Shown one piece after another: positions 25,001 to 33,548 of a stretch of 64,000 nt of DNA (its first letter is position 1; each line of letters starts with the position of its first letter). The notes below the pieces were generated by a model, which was not told the origin of the DNA, did not search any database, and worked only from the letters and a program-made list of their open reading frames with translations. The translations under genes were made by a program, and so were the position numbers. The DNA comes from Plazaster borealis (lineage: Eukaryota > Echinodermata > Asteroidea > Forcipulatida > Labidiasteridae): NCBI GenBank assembly GCA_021014325.1, contig CM037457.1, forward strand, positions 8,972,721 to 9,036,720, read 5' to 3'.

Positions 25001-27110
25001 TTTGTTAGAATTTAAAACAAAATGTAAATTTAAAAAAATGTAAATTTGCTTGTTTGCATTTTGGTTCGACTTGGGAAAAATAAATGAGAAAGTTTGCAGT
25101 TTACATTTACATAATATGGATATTTGGACTGTTTTTTTTTTACATCACCAGAGGCACAATCTGAATCTGACCTCCATCCTCCTACAACCCCCCCCCCCCC
25201 CACACACACACAATAAAAAATAAATCTCTCCGAACAACCAACACCTTCAATGGGCCTACTGGCTACTACAAACAGAGACCTACTAAAAATGCATTGACCT
25301 GAAGCCTATACCTATATCCCTCTGGTCCAGCAATTGGCCATAATGCCCCCTCTTGATCCACTCAATCTGAATCCATAAGCCCCACATGTCACATGTAAAA
25401 CCCCTCTGACAAATGACTCTGGTTTGAACAGCCTGAACGAACCACAACCCCCCAGGTACCCCCACCATGGCGGTTACCAGGCAAGCTGAAGGCTCTGACA
25501 TTGATGGCCGGTACTCGGTCATGCTGCTGCAAATTTATTGGCTCAAGAATCTCCCCTTGTTGAGTAGCAACTGATAAATTTGGATCAAACGATCAAGTAA
25601 AACGGTTGCTTCTGACTGACTGTATGATTCTTATTGCAAATATTAGGTTGGTTTGACATGGTTGACAAATTCAATCAGATTAAAACCATCTTGAACAGTA
25701 CAGAGACACTGTGGCCTGGAATAGAGCAGATTCTTAGCAACAAGAGGATGCAATTGCAAGGCAACAATTTGTGGGTATAACCTTTGTAAAATGTGGTTAA
25801 ATATAAAATTTAAGATTCGCTTAATTTGTAAAGCAATCACATCATTTGCTTACAAAAATTCATCTTATCTGCATCCTTTAAAACTTGGTAGCTGTCCATA
25901 TTTTTCATATTGTTGTAATTAATATTTGTGTTCATGCCCCAAACATCGCTAAAAGCCACTCAAGGTATGAGGTGACAAAAAGATCGAATATAAGAATTTA
26001 AAGTCCTCTCATAAAAAGAGAACGGTGTAGATCACAGAATTGAGGGAATCATGCACCACGAAAGCTTAGAGTATAAGAATAGCATATAAGGCCTTTCAAT
26101 TTATAGGAATGGTATCATGTCAGTTGAAAGGACATTCATTTAAACAACCTAAATTTAAAGAAACGTAGTATTTCCAAAATTAAAAAGTGACAGCATTTCA
26201 TGCAAAAATACTTAGTAAAAACTCTTCAGAAAGTAAGTTTCCTGTATCACATTCATTTTTCCCCCATATATATTTGGGATTTAAAAAAAGCAAAATTTAA
26301 AAAGAAAAAAAGAGAAAAAAGAAAAAAAACCAGCAAGTCAAAACAGTAAAAATGTTTGATTAATCAGACCTGCTTTAAACGTACTTTGGCTTGCCAATTA
26401 AAACTAATAGTTTTGGCACGGCGCGGCAAACAAAAACAAATTTCATATTTAGTAAAAATGGTTTGCCGTACAATTACATAAGTGATTCAAAATGGCCGGC
26501 ACAGGCGGAAATTGCTAAAGAGCCATGTTTCATGATTGAAACCACGTCATGCAACTACAGTGTAGCAAGGCAGAGCTTACCATGCTACACGACAGTGTAA
26601 AACTTAATTCAAAAGTTAGCCCTCAACGTCGCTCTTTAGTCAAATTTAATTCATAGTTTTCTAATTATTTGAGCTCGGCACAGCAAAAGTGCAACGCTTA
26701 GCACAGGCCTCATTTATATTCCATTTTCTCATGCACACAACTGTGTTTTTCTTTAAAAAACAAAAAATAAATAAGATGGTCAAATCAATGTTTTCCAATT
26801 GCCCTCTCCCATCCCTGGGGTACTGAACAAATTCATTTAGGAACCCAGGTCTCGTCATGCAGTGTCTACCCCTACTGACTGTCCAATATCTTCCCATTCA
26901 AATTGAACAGTAATTATAATACACGAGTGCTGCAGAAGCCGGATTGTTGTTAACGCTCTTTAAAAAAAAAACCTTGACACACACACACAGACTACTAAAA
27001 AAGAAACAAGAGGGAAAAACATTTGAACTCACATTGACAAGGGTTTCCAATGAGTAGACGTAGAACTGCTCCGTCTCCAACAGAGTCTGCATGATATGAA
27101 GTTTGATATC
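3799..27110 (-). CDS. ARHGEF17: RhoGEF gene, ARHGEF17-like, DH-domain portion (five exons, partial gene)
   Basis: The coding sequence is the join 27110-27033, 17013-16828, 12040-11927, 9126-9034, 4041-3799 on the minus strand: 714 bp, 238 codons, no stop. Every exon has an AG acceptor and GT donor and all internal junctions are phase 0. The product is a Dbl-homology guanine nucleotide exchange domain, which opens Rho-family GTPases to GDP/GTP exchange at membrane or cytoskeleton sites. Conserved region 1 is on the first exon (TLLETEQFYVYSLETLV) and CR3 on the fourth (IIQPIQRIPRYELLLK), followed by TPEDHPD, a signature I recall from ARHGEF17. The GYM-x-x-LK-x-PE start of the second exon also favours ARHGEF17 over ARHGEF10. 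The PH domain and C-terminal beta-propeller expected of this family would lie below 3799. The N-terminal disordered part lies upstream and is not recognised here. The DH identification is strong; the paralogue assignment is from memory without alignment. Confidence 0.85.
5675..6064. mobile_element. MITE, TIR element bounded by TTAAAGGGG (family C)
   Basis: A 390-bp element. The left end TTAAAGGGGCACATTGC and the reverse complement of the right end, TTAAAGGGGTACGTTGC, form a 17-bp TIR with two mismatches. The outermost bases contain TTAA, so a TTAA target site (piggyBac-type) is possible but cannot be separated from the TIR. It has no coding capacity, so it would be a non-autonomous DNA transposon. 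Confidence 0.75.
6969..7265 (-). mobile_element. tRNA-Leu-like SINE
   Basis: Read on the minus strand the element begins with a tRNA-like head, A box TAGCCAAGCGG (7256-7246) and B box GGTTTGAATCC (7216-7206). Next comes a body with the AAGGCACTTTATCC-type segment, and the element ends in a TTTACTTTATTTTACTT tail. The GCCAAGCGGTCTA part resembles a class II (Leu/Ser) tRNA. ATATCT occurs on both sides (near 6964 and 7266) and may be a short target duplication. It is not a functional tRNA because the anticodon arm and acceptor pairing are not intact. Confidence 0.8.
8256..8689 (-). mobile_element. tRNA-derived SINE with TAA-type tail
   Basis: On the minus strand the head starts at 8689. The A box is TGGCGTAGTGG (8677-8667) and the B box GGTTCGAATCC (8636-8626) is a perfect match to the pol III consensus. 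The body contains a small inverted repeat around GGCTACGGGACGTAGCC, and the element ends in (TAA/TAACAA)n near 8284-8256. It is the promoter-proximal member of the SINE cluster around DH exon 4 and belongs to a different SINE family from its neighbours. Confidence 0.75.
8697..8932 (-). mobile_element. SINE fragment, lacking the tRNA head
   Basis: It shares with 9163-9641 and 9907-10172 the block containing GGGTTCTTTTACGTGCATTA (plus strand) and, further on, the CCACTGCCAGAAA block. Its tail end shows the TATAGTGCACCTATCTACC segment next to a TAATAATAA run. On the minus strand this is the 3' half of the SINE; the head is missing beyond 8932. It ends about 100 bp from DH exon 4. Confidence 0.75.
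9034..9126 (-). CDS. ARHGEF17: DH exon 4 (CR3), RhoGEF
   Basis: This 93-bp exon encodes 31 residues, phase 0 in and out. The acceptor is TGATGTTGCAG and the donor GTAAGC. It carries CR3, the most conserved DH helix: DDLIIQPIQRIPRYELLLK. The P-I-Q-R-I-P-R-Y core is intact, so this helix should be functional in contacting the GTPase. The exon lies between SINE copies on both sides: one ends near 8932 and another begins about 37 bp away near 9163. All of these SINEs have the gene's orientation. Despite this there is no sign of damage in the exon. Confidence 0.92.
9163..9641 (-). mobile_element. tRNA-Leu/Ser-derived SINE, nearly full length with (TAA)n tail
   Basis: The head on the minus strand starts at 9641 with GGCGTGACGTGGCCGAGTGG and an A box TGGCCGAGTGG (9632-9622). 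The B-box region is disrupted by a TTATTATTATTATA stretch. The body has the conserved block, then the CACTATATAAAAAC segment and an (ATT)n tail adjacent to position 9163. The tail is about 37 bp from the acceptor of DH exon 4 (9126). Confidence 0.78.
9881..9906. repeat. Left 26-bp target-site duplication
   Basis: It is identical over all 26 bases to 10173-10198; the match ends on both sides at the SINE boundary. It starts ACTCAGTTTG and ends AAGAAAGT. Confidence 0.85.
9907..10172 (-). mobile_element. tRNA-Leu/Ser-derived SINE flanked by a 26-bp direct repeat
   Basis: On the minus strand the head begins exactly at 10172 with GGCGTGTCGTGGCCGAGCGG; the A box is TGGCCGAGCGG (10163-10153) and a near-consensus B box lies at 10104-10093. 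A perfect 26-bp direct repeat (9881-9906 and 10173-10198) flanks the insert and fits a target-site duplication. The 3' end departs from the sister copies: it leaves the shared body after about 235 bp and ends in an unrelated stretch of about 28 bp with no A-rich or TAA tail. Confidence 0.85.
10173..10198. repeat. Right 26-bp target-site duplication
   Basis: Partner of 9881-9906, adjoining the 5' head of the SINE. It is longer than the usual 5-20 bp of LINE-driven insertions. Confidence 0.85.
11381..11745 (+). mobile_element. MITE family A, copy 1
   Basis: A 365-bp element with left end GGTATCGTACACGTTTGGTA and right end whose reverse complement is GGCACTGAACACGTTTGGTA, a roughly 20-bp TIR. 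It is bounded by TTTAAA on both sides. It is highly similar to 14450-14816 and 35040-35400, all in the same orientation, and carries no credible gene. A TTAA-type target is likely but merges with the TIR. Confidence 0.85.
11927..12040 (-). CDS. ARHGEF17: DH exon 3, RhoGEF
   Basis: This 114-bp exon encodes 38 residues, phase 0 in and out. The acceptor is TTTCCTTCCAG and the donor GTAAAC. The peptide contains VLDTYTAFTNNFNRAKELI and ends PAFFKFLE. This is the middle DH helix block (CR2 region), matching the Y-x-x-Y/F-x-x-NF-x-x-A pattern and the A-x-P-AF-x-KFLE end of ARHGEF17-type domains as I remember them. It starts with an ATG codon in frame by chance; there is no reason to read it as a translation start. 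MITE copy A1 lies 180 bp below its donor in the downstream intron. Confidence 0.88.
13196..13444. mobile_element. Fold-back MITE family D, copy 1
   Basis: The ends are GGGCTCGATTTCATAGCTCT and (reverse complement of the right end) GGGTCCGATTTCATTGCACT, each followed by GCTTAC. Between them are repeated TAAGCGCAGAATT-like stretches in both orientations. This is a palindromic element with no frame of note. Confidence 0.75.
14450..14816 (+). mobile_element. MITE family A, copy 2
   Basis: A 367-bp copy of the family A MITE with the same TIRs as copy 1. The left flank is TTCAAA and the right flank TTTAAA, so one flank base has drifted. The interior reads as copy 1 with scattered substitutions and small indels. 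The long frame on the opposite strand exists in all copies only as a by-product and is broken by indels between them. Confidence 0.85.
15063..15800 (-). mobile_element. Inverted-repeat element carrying a decayed reading frame
   Basis: GACGTCACTGGTGGC at the left and, reversed, AACGTCAGTGGTGGC at the right mark a possible TIR element of about 740 bp. The minus strand between them contains the decayed frame described at 15222-15513. The interior is richer in GC than the flanks, consistent with formerly coding sequence. It also includes a G run at 15182-15194. Confidence 0.45.
15222..15513 (-). pseudogene. Decayed open reading frame, unknown protein
   Basis: From an ATG at 15513 the minus strand reads as a protein-like, acidic sequence (for example EDVALLSDSSGSPSGLVES, then DNLDEFEVPEVRLVKR). 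It is interrupted by three in-frame stops: TGA at codon 4, TAG after VESGVQE and TGA after VKR. If the first two stops arose by single substitutions (TGA from CGA or GGA; TAG from a Glu or Gln codon), the frame was once open. After the third stop the peptide becomes less protein-like, so a frameshift is likely. I do not recognise the family. Its place inside an inverted-repeat element suggests a remnant of a transposon-borne gene. Confidence 0.5.
16378..16688. repeat. 25-bp minisatellite, about 12.4 copies
   Basis: The unit GGGAACCAGGGAACCATTGGATACT (read as two overlapping parts, GGGAACCAGGGAACCATTGG and ATTGGATACT) repeats every 25 bp with few substitutions. Each unit contains a doubled GGGAACCA. 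Since 25 is not a multiple of three, each reading frame passes through all three unit frames, and frames on both strands stay open over most of the array. It lies 140 bp from DH exon 2 in the downstream intron. Confidence 0.95.
16828..17013 (-). CDS. ARHGEF17: DH exon 2, RhoGEF
   Basis: This 186-bp exon encodes 62 residues, phase 0 in and out. The acceptor is CACCCCTCAG and the donor GTAAGG. It begins GYMRKLKSPEYAHLCGDP and ends in DIISAS. It covers the loop and helices after CR1: the segment with the IPELL-like motif (here KLPEILNTHENLLQQL) and the W-x-D-x-Q-K-I-GD stretch that in this family precedes the next helix. The start matches the GYM...LK.PE pattern that I recall from vertebrate ARHGEF17. 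The exon sits 140 bp from the end of a 25-bp minisatellite (16378-16688), which therefore lies in the downstream intron very close to this donor. Confidence 0.9.
18073..18393. mobile_element. TIR element family E, copy 1
   Basis: A 321-bp element with ends CAGGGCTCGAATTTGGTGG and (reversed right end) CAGGGCTCAAATTTTATACTG. It shares with 63414-63837 the segments for ACTTGTAGCTC, GTGAGACTCAAA-like and GAGTTTACTGGCCCGA. No gene is present. Confidence 0.72.
20823..20933. mobile_element. Fold-back MITE family D, copy 2
   Basis: A 111-bp palindromic element. The right end, read in reverse, is GGGCCCAATTTCATGGCTCT followed by GCTTACC; the left end is GGGCCCAACGTCACGACGAT followed by GCTTACC. The centre contains the paired ACAGAATTCTGCACTTAC and AAGTGCTGAATTTTGCGGTA segments. 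Confidence 0.75.
27033..27110 (-). CDS. ARHGEF17: DH exon 1 (CR1), RhoGEF
   Basis: This 78-bp exon encodes 26 residues and is phase 0 at both ends. The acceptor reads CTTCCCACAG and the donor GTGAGT on the minus strand. It encodes helix alpha-1 of the DH domain with CR1. The glutamate in LLETEQ, which contacts the GTPase switch region in Dbl proteins, is present, as is the following aromatic-x-x-SL pattern. The exon is separated from the next by a 10-kb intron. The reading frame stays open a few codons into the upstream intron, but the acceptor is clear. Upstream it could join either a distant N-terminal exon or the candidate exon at 27323-27433, which ends in the matching phase. Confidence 0.88.
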
Positions 27111-27322
27111 CTGTGGGAAGCAAAGAAAACAATCCGTCATAACCATTATCCAAAACAACCATCTCCTGCAAAACAAAACCGATTACACTAACTTCATCAG
27201 CTGAAAAGGGTTACAGGTTTTCCCTTCTAAAAGGTTCCAATTCGATTTGTATCTCCTTTATATGCTTGAGTGGAGACATAAATAGAGATAGTACATGTCA
27301 TCTCATGGGAGAATACACTTAC

Positions 27323-27433
27323 AATGGAGTGAAAGGAACTGTTACACAAGAGTTCCAAGATTTCACTTTGGTTTGCAGGAAGGTCATGCAGAGAGCAAGC
27401 CATGAAGTCTGGAGAGCTTTCACAGGAAGCCAT
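27323..27433 (-). CDS. Candidate alternative first coding exon of the RhoGEF gene
   Basis: On the minus strand an ATG at 27433, directly preceded by an in-frame TAA, opens 37 codons ending in SEILELLCNSSFHSI. They run into a textbook donor, GTAAGT, in phase 0. The next acceptor downstream, 212 bp away, is the first DH exon, which also starts in phase 0, so the join would give a protein beginning 37 residues before the DH domain. The peptide is not one I recognise. Alternatively it is an internal exon using the CTCTCCAG acceptor inside the same frame (exon start near 27412, phase 1). The start context is mediocre (T at -3, G at +4). A donor and a matching phase are suggestive but can occur by chance. 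Confidence 0.4.
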
Positions 27434-28106
27434 TTATAACATAAGTTAACTTGTCTTGAAATCCGGCCATGGATAAAGAGAGAGGGGGGGGGGGGGAGGC
27501 CGGAACTCTGTAGTTGTTCCCTAGACTACACAGATTCTTCAACCCAAGTTTTATATCATTTATAAAGGGGAAATGGCCCCATGTGTGGTAATCAGTGACA
27601 TTGGTCTGCTGGTGGGGTGGGGGTAGTGCTTTTTGTTATGACCCATGGGAGGAAGTCTACTTGGCAAAAAACCCCTGAGTATTCCACAGTGAGGGGCTCT
27701 CTTTGACCTAATCTTTAAGTTACAGAGAAAAAGGGGCACCTTTAGGGGCGGGACACTTCCTTTGATGGCACCTTTACATTGACAATGTTCTCACAAATGT
27801 TCAAATGTGTACAGACCCTTCAATCCATTATGGCCATAGAAACACTTCTACATTAATTGTTGTACAAATAAATACAGCACAAATCTTAGACTGAAGTATC
27901 TTTTGTTATGTAGAAATAAATGTACTGGTTATAAACAAAATCAATGTTTCTACAATAATGAATGTATACAGAAGTTTGTATTGCAGACATACAAGTAAAT
28001 GTACGCTGAACAAAAAAGTTACCGGACTAAACAAAGATTCAACAACGGCGCTAACAGTGACAGCCAAACTCCACCATTCAGATACTACCATTACTGAATG
28101 TGAAGT

Positions 28107-28514
28107 CCCTTAAAGGGAAGGTATACGTTTGGTATTCACTCTTAAAGTTAATGGCAATAAAAAACTTACTTGGTTAAAAGTACAGCAGATTTCGATATTA
28201 TAAAGCATTTTGAGAATCATTTCACTTCAAAGAAATGTGGTTATGGAAAAAGACATTAGTTTTTATCCCCTAAAATTTGAATCTGAGAAACGTTACTGTC
28301 AGATAAAGTTCTCAGATTGTGTATTCCAATTACGGATTATTCTTCCTGCGTGGACATAACTGCTCCTGATTTTCGGCAATATCTCAAAAATGCTACCACC
28401 TTTTGAAATGAAATTTTCACAGGTTAGTTTTATTGTATATATCTACATTTATAATTATAGGATTAAAACCATCGAATGGTTCCAAAAACCAAAAGTCTAC
28501 GTTTCCTTTGAAAA
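28107..28514 (-). mobile_element. MITE family B, copy 1 (inverted)
   Basis: An approximately 400-bp element with ends CCTTAAAGGGAAGGTATACG and the complement of ...GTCTACGTTTCCTTTGAAAAG. Its interior, read on the minus strand, contains the GAAAATC(T/A)GGAGC(G/A)GTTATGTCCA block, also found in 32952-33355, 48222-48619 and 57687-58076. It has the opposite orientation to those three. Confidence 0.8.
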
Positions 28515-28625
28515 GCATTTCCGTTAGCTTTGTCAGGTTGTCTATATTTATGAAAACAATAATGGATCTAATTCTTGTTTTCTTAAAAGAAAACTGACTG
28601 AGGCCTTGAAATAAGTCTTAACCTA

Positions 28626-28786
28626 AAGCAAAGGTCGTGGGTTCGAATCCCACCCGAGTAATATGCCTGTGATTTTTTTCACAGGACTCGGGAAAGTACT
28701 GAGTATACAGTGCTTTACACACATCGGTGTACGGGTAAAACCAAATATAATATTCTTTATCCCCGATGCAAATTTAACATCTATTA
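28626..28786 (+). mobile_element. 5'-truncated tRNA-derived SINE with 13-bp target duplication
   Basis: The insert starts just before a B box GGTTCGAATCC (28640-28650) and continues through a GAGTAATATGCCTGTGAT body and a CATCGGTGTACGGGT segment. AAGTCTTAACCTA occurs exactly at 28613-28625 and 28787-28799, a 13-bp target duplication. The A box and the first part of the tRNA head are missing. It is related to the SINE at 44040-44150. Confidence 0.8.
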
Positions 28787-29574
28787 AAGTCTTAACCTAC
28801 AATTTATTCTAAGACTATGGCTCCATCACAACGCTGTAGCATTGGTATTTCAGCAACAGATTTCATCCATAGCCAAACAAAAAACCTCAATAACGACCGA
28901 CCGAGACACGGTTTTGCTGCATTGAATCAAGGAAACATGATGGCTTCAACATGGTGGAGTTTAATAAGAACCAAGCACAATTCCCTCTGGACTACCAACA
29001 AGGAATCCCTCTTATTTGAACAAGCGGATTTCTAATAATAAACACTGCTTGGGCACTACATAAATAAAAAGCAAATGTTGGGGAGGGACTACAGGAAATT
29101 AAGCATTCATTTCCAAACGCTGTGACATTAAATGTTCAATATCGGTTTCCACGTCTGCAGATGACTTAGCACTTTGAATTTGATGAATCTGAGGCAGAAT
29201 TTATCTGACATCTCCCTCAGTCTCCGTAATTTTATTTAAGGACAAACATGCAAAGCCTCATCAGAAAAAGCTGAGTAAGATTTCAGGTAGGGTTAAGGTT
29301 TGGTAGAGAAGAAAGGCAGCCGTCTATAAAATGCCAGTTTACATCTGAACTAGTTCCTTCAAGGGCATAATGCTTTCCAAAGATGAGGTACAGCTTTAAC
29401 TGTGATTACAAAACCGTTTGATAAGACTGTACCTTATCTTGATTCAAAGAGAATAAGCCTGGTCATTCTGTAGTTGTGCCAGTATTACAAATAATGCACC
29501 ATCTTGATTAAAAAATGAGAGAAGGGGAAGTAAATTAGTAGCAGTATGATTTTTTGTTTGTCCTTCATTATTGT

Positions 29575-29575
<1 letters not shown>

Positions 29576-29612
<37 letters not shown>
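29576..29612. repeat. (TTA)n microsatellite
   Basis: Twelve consecutive TTA units followed by TTTTTTGGAGG and a G run. It is not attached to a recognisable SINE body. Confidence 0.9.
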
Positions 29613-30513
29613 TTTTGGAGGGGGGGGTGGAGGCTGGGATTGTGGTGTGTTACATGTAGAACTACAAAGTAATGAATTTTGTAGATTTGTTATATCTGCC
29701 AAAACTCTGTGTATCATTTTAGCCAAAGATTTGTGTCTGCCTAAATATCCTGGTGTTTTGCACTGAACAAAAACATTTTTAAAACTTCCAAGATAAAACA
29801 TCAACCCAGTCTGATACTCAAAACAAACGTTTTCCACTAATTTTGTCCCCATACAGTACATCAGTTGGATATCCATACCCATTGGCCGGATACTTAATAC
29901 AAATCTGCTTAATGTGCATGGGGGACTTTAGGTGTAAATGATATAAACTGCACCGTATAGTATTTTAGCAATAGTTATCCACCACATCAAATATTAACCA
30001 CATGCTGTATCATCAATCTCAGACCTCAAGGCCCACTGCCACGAGTTGACAACCCAATATTCACCACACATCTGATTCTCGTGAATTAGACTTGATAGTT
30101 ATGGTTTGGTGACTGACATTTTGTTTACTCTCCAAGAAGCCATAATAGTAGCTCACTTCAATGGGGGAACAATTAAGCACAAAATGTTCCACACTTGACC
30201 AAATAAATGCAAGTTTCATAATTTAAAAAAAAAAAGACTTAACTTGTGCATCCAAAATCAAAATCAAACGAAAAGATCTACAAATCAATACAGTTTACAC
30301 AGTGGTGCAGGAGTCCCCCCCTGCTCATTGCTCATAACCTTTGCCCCCAAACGAATGGTTTGATACAAATAGCCCCACCAAATTGTGTTTTCGCCCCCCC
30401 CCCCCATGAAAATGTCTGGTTACACCACTGAGTTTACATTACTTGTAATTCCTTTCTTTGAAACAAATATGACACTGCAGGCACTTTTGGGAGCAGCAGC
30501 TGCAGGGCTAAGA

Positions 30514-30668
30514 GCGTTTACGAATCCACCGCTTCGGCTTCGGATTCGGCTCAGGCTAGCTAGGCCCCTCAGTTGTTTTGACTATACGAGTGCTATGCGT
30601 TCAGGGATTCAGACGAGAGAACGGAGCCTGAAGCCTAAGCCTGAGCCTGAGCCTCCGTTTCGTAAACA
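30514..30668. mobile_element. Small GC-rich palindromic element
   Basis: The ends GCGTTTACGAA and (reversed) GTGTTTACGAAA are inverted. Behind each lies a hexamer-rich stretch (GGCTTCGG... on the left; AAGCCTGAGCCTGAGCCT on the right), which pair imperfectly. It stands out as GC-rich in AT-rich surroundings. Confidence 0.5.
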
Positions 30669-32324
30669 CCCATTGACTAGGGACAACACAGCTTTGGTAA
30701 CCTCTGTGAAATATAACAAACGCATTGTAATTAAAACTACACAGACGGACATGTTCACTTTAAGATGACTATAAAAGTTGGGTGTCTAAGAACAACACTT
30801 TTAATTAAGAGTTGCATCAAAATTTGATTCATCTGTTGTGCATTGGAAATCTTAGATTTGATTTGACAAATGCAGTGAATTATGCACAAATGCCTGAATC
30901 ACTCAGTCTACTGCCGCCTACCTATGGGCATAGATCATCTATGGTTTAATAGGTTAGCATACATGTAGTCTACCTGACTATGCTTGAATACAGCTCTTTC
31001 AGAATAAACATAAGTGTCACAAGGGTCATTTGATGTTAATCAGTGGTCATGGCATTTTCACCAAACCATGACCAAACTCTAATGAACCTAATAACACGCC
31101 AACACTGGCACACTTTCAAGGGTTCCCAGAAGTGAATCCCAAACACAATCTGTGGACAATTGGAACTTGTATGAAACCTTCACACCACGGGTTGTGGATA
31201 ATTAGCTTAACTACACAAAGACCCGGACTGAGACTGTAGAGAAGAGTTTCAAGAATTTTAAGAAAGGAGCAAGGACATATTGGTCTAAAAATACATGTGC
31301 CTTGTGGGTTAAACAATTGACTGGCAGTCATTAAAACTAACCAATGACTTTTTAAAAGAGTCAACATAAACATCAACAACAACATTGCTTTACACATTGT
31401 GGATTTAACCAAAACATCTATCTCTAAAAAGGAATGAAGCCTTGTTAAATTTCCTATTCAGGAACACCATGGACATATTTTCTTGCATAGTTCTGAAGAA
31501 AGAGGTTGTGTAACAACTCGTTATTTCTGTCGCTAAACTTTGACTGGATTCGGGTAAATTCTTCAAAAGTAAACCCCTGCTTCCTCCGTTCAGCCAATGA
31601 GAACATTGAATTAAAAGTTGAAGTATTACACGATCAGTTCTTCTCCAAACTCTTTTCTACTTCTGTCTTCAAGACAGACTCCTGCGTAATTCGCTTTCAC
31701 AGAATTTACCTCATCACTTCATTCATTAACAACTAGTCTAAAAGAATAAAACATCATTGCTTTTGGCAAAGTAGTTTTCAATCAAAGAAAAACACCATTC
31801 AACCAACCATAGAGAAAGGACAACCCTGTAATAATGTCATCAAATTAGATGGTCAAGTTGAGTGAAAGCAAAGAAAACAAGTTAATTTTTTGTCATGTTT
31901 TGGTGCATGTTCATTTACTTATTTTAATTGCTGTAAATTAACATAAAATGATAATTTGGGGGTCTTTCAATAGTGATTTTCCAGAATTAAACAGTATACT
32001 GCAGATGAAATGATATCTATTGAGGACTGTTACAAAAAAGAATAGCACAAAAAGTGTGCTTTCAATTTTGTTGTGTATAATCCAATAGACCTGAAGTAAG
32101 GACCTAAGTCACGCTGTGTTTACATGTGCACTTGAGTCTGTAGTCCAGACATGAATCCCATAAGAAAGTGCACATGCCAACAAGTTGTGACGTCGGGTCT
32201 ATTCAATTCTTTAAGGTATAAATGTCATTCTTAATTAACACAACATCCAGCCAGGCTGTGAAAATTTCATGAAATCAAGTGATCTGTTTTAGTGAAAACA
32301 ATGAAGAATTATATATTTTGGGAG

Positions 32325-32399
32325 AAATTTTGTGCACGTTCATATCAGGGTTATATCGATTGCAGCAATAAAATAAAAAAAAGCAATGGTGATTTAGGT
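32325..32399 (+). repeat. Short dispersed repeat shared with 59871-59938
   Basis: The two segments share ATTTTGTGCA, GGG-TTAT, CAATTGCAGCAAT-like and AGTGATTTGGG-like parts in the same order over about 70 bp. In this copy it adjoins the partial hAT MITE. Similarity is moderate. Confidence 0.45.
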
Positions 32400-32493
32400 T
32401 GTGCTGCATTTGGACCGAAAATGGCGTCCAGCAACCACGTGACCAAAGAAAACTGGTCCCTCTATGTCGCAACTCTCTCAATACACAGCTCTG
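32400..32493. mobile_element. Partial hAT-type MITE, second copy
   Basis: This stretch matches the right half of the 51966-52176 element (about 52082-52176) with about 95 percent identity by eye, including GAAAATGGCGTCCAG and CGCAACTCTCTCAATACACA. It ends CAGCTCTG. The left TIR is not seen, so the copy is truncated on that side. Confidence 0.8.
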
Positions 32494-32951
32494 CATTGCG
32501 GTATATTTTTTAAGATGGCGCTTGTGCATATTGGCTATTCTGTACATTGTCTTTAACAATAGAGCATTACGATGTGACAGCTTTTTAGATACATGTAACT
32601 TGAAATGACCCTTCTTGCCTTTTCAAGTCAATTCCTTCCAAATCTGTTTGACTGATCCATGTACATATTTTTACTTCTTCCCCTGGAACTTTGGAATTTC
32701 CTGAGGCTTAAGTAAGTATTTAAGGGGATTACATTGGATTTTGCCATAAGAGAAATAAAATACAGGTCTTGAACAGCTGACGCCTGTTTGACAAGAAACT
32801 GAAAAAATGAAACATTCCATTTGAATCAAGGATGTGTGTGCTTGAAATTGAATAAGTTTGCAATATGAAAATACTGTGTTTGATCATGCTTTACAGTACT
32901 TACCAAACTAATATAACAGGGATTTGTGCTTTTATACCAATTATGAAAGTA

Positions 32952-33355
32952 CCTTAAAGGGATTGTATACGTTTGGTAAATGGAACCCACTGTTTGTTTC
33001 AATCTTATATAGTTGTAAAGATATAGGCCTACCATAAAACTAAACTGTGAAAATTTAATTTCAAAAGGAGGTAGTGTTTTTGAGATATTACCGAAAATCT
33101 GGAGCGGTTATGTCCACGCAGGAAGAATAATCTGCAATTGAAATACACAATCTGAAAAACCTTACTGTAGTAATGCTTCTCAGATTCAAATTTGTTGGGA
33201 TAAAAAGTGATATCTTTTTTCATAACCTCAGTACTTCGAAGTGAAAAGTTTCTCAAAATGCATTATACTATCCAAAGCTGCTGTACTTCTTACCAAGTAG
33301 GTTTTTATTGCCATTAATTTTCAGAGTCATTACCAAACGTATACAGACCCTTTAA
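32952..33355 (+). mobile_element. MITE family B, copy 2
   Basis: An approximately 404-bp element with left end CCTTAAAGGGATTGTATACG and right end AAACGTATACAGACCCTTTA. The interior has the family B block GAAAATCTGGAGCGGTTATG followed by CAGGAAGAATAATCTG. There is no coding capacity. Confidence 0.82.
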
Positions 33356-33548
33356 GAAAGACCTTTTTCAGTGGACCTTTTAAGCATTCCTGAAATTGAA
33401 ACCATTTAAACTCCTTAGGAGTATGCAGCACCGGCAACCAAATTTGCGCTTATGAAGCTAATCATTCACATTAACATCCTCTACCAATTAGTACCCATTT
33501 ACTCCTGAATGAGGAGTAAAAACAACTTCTTGATTGTACTTCATGTAC

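Larger units (their letters stand above)
17014..27032 (-). other. Long intron between DH exons 1 and 2
   Basis: A 10019-bp intron, GTGAGT to CCCTCAG on the minus strand. Recognised contents are element E1 (18073-18393) and fold-back D2 (20823-20933). The remainder, including 21-27 kb, is AT-rich with homopolymer runs (for example C/A runs near 21219-21241 and 25191-25200) and no supported exon. Confidence 0.75.
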
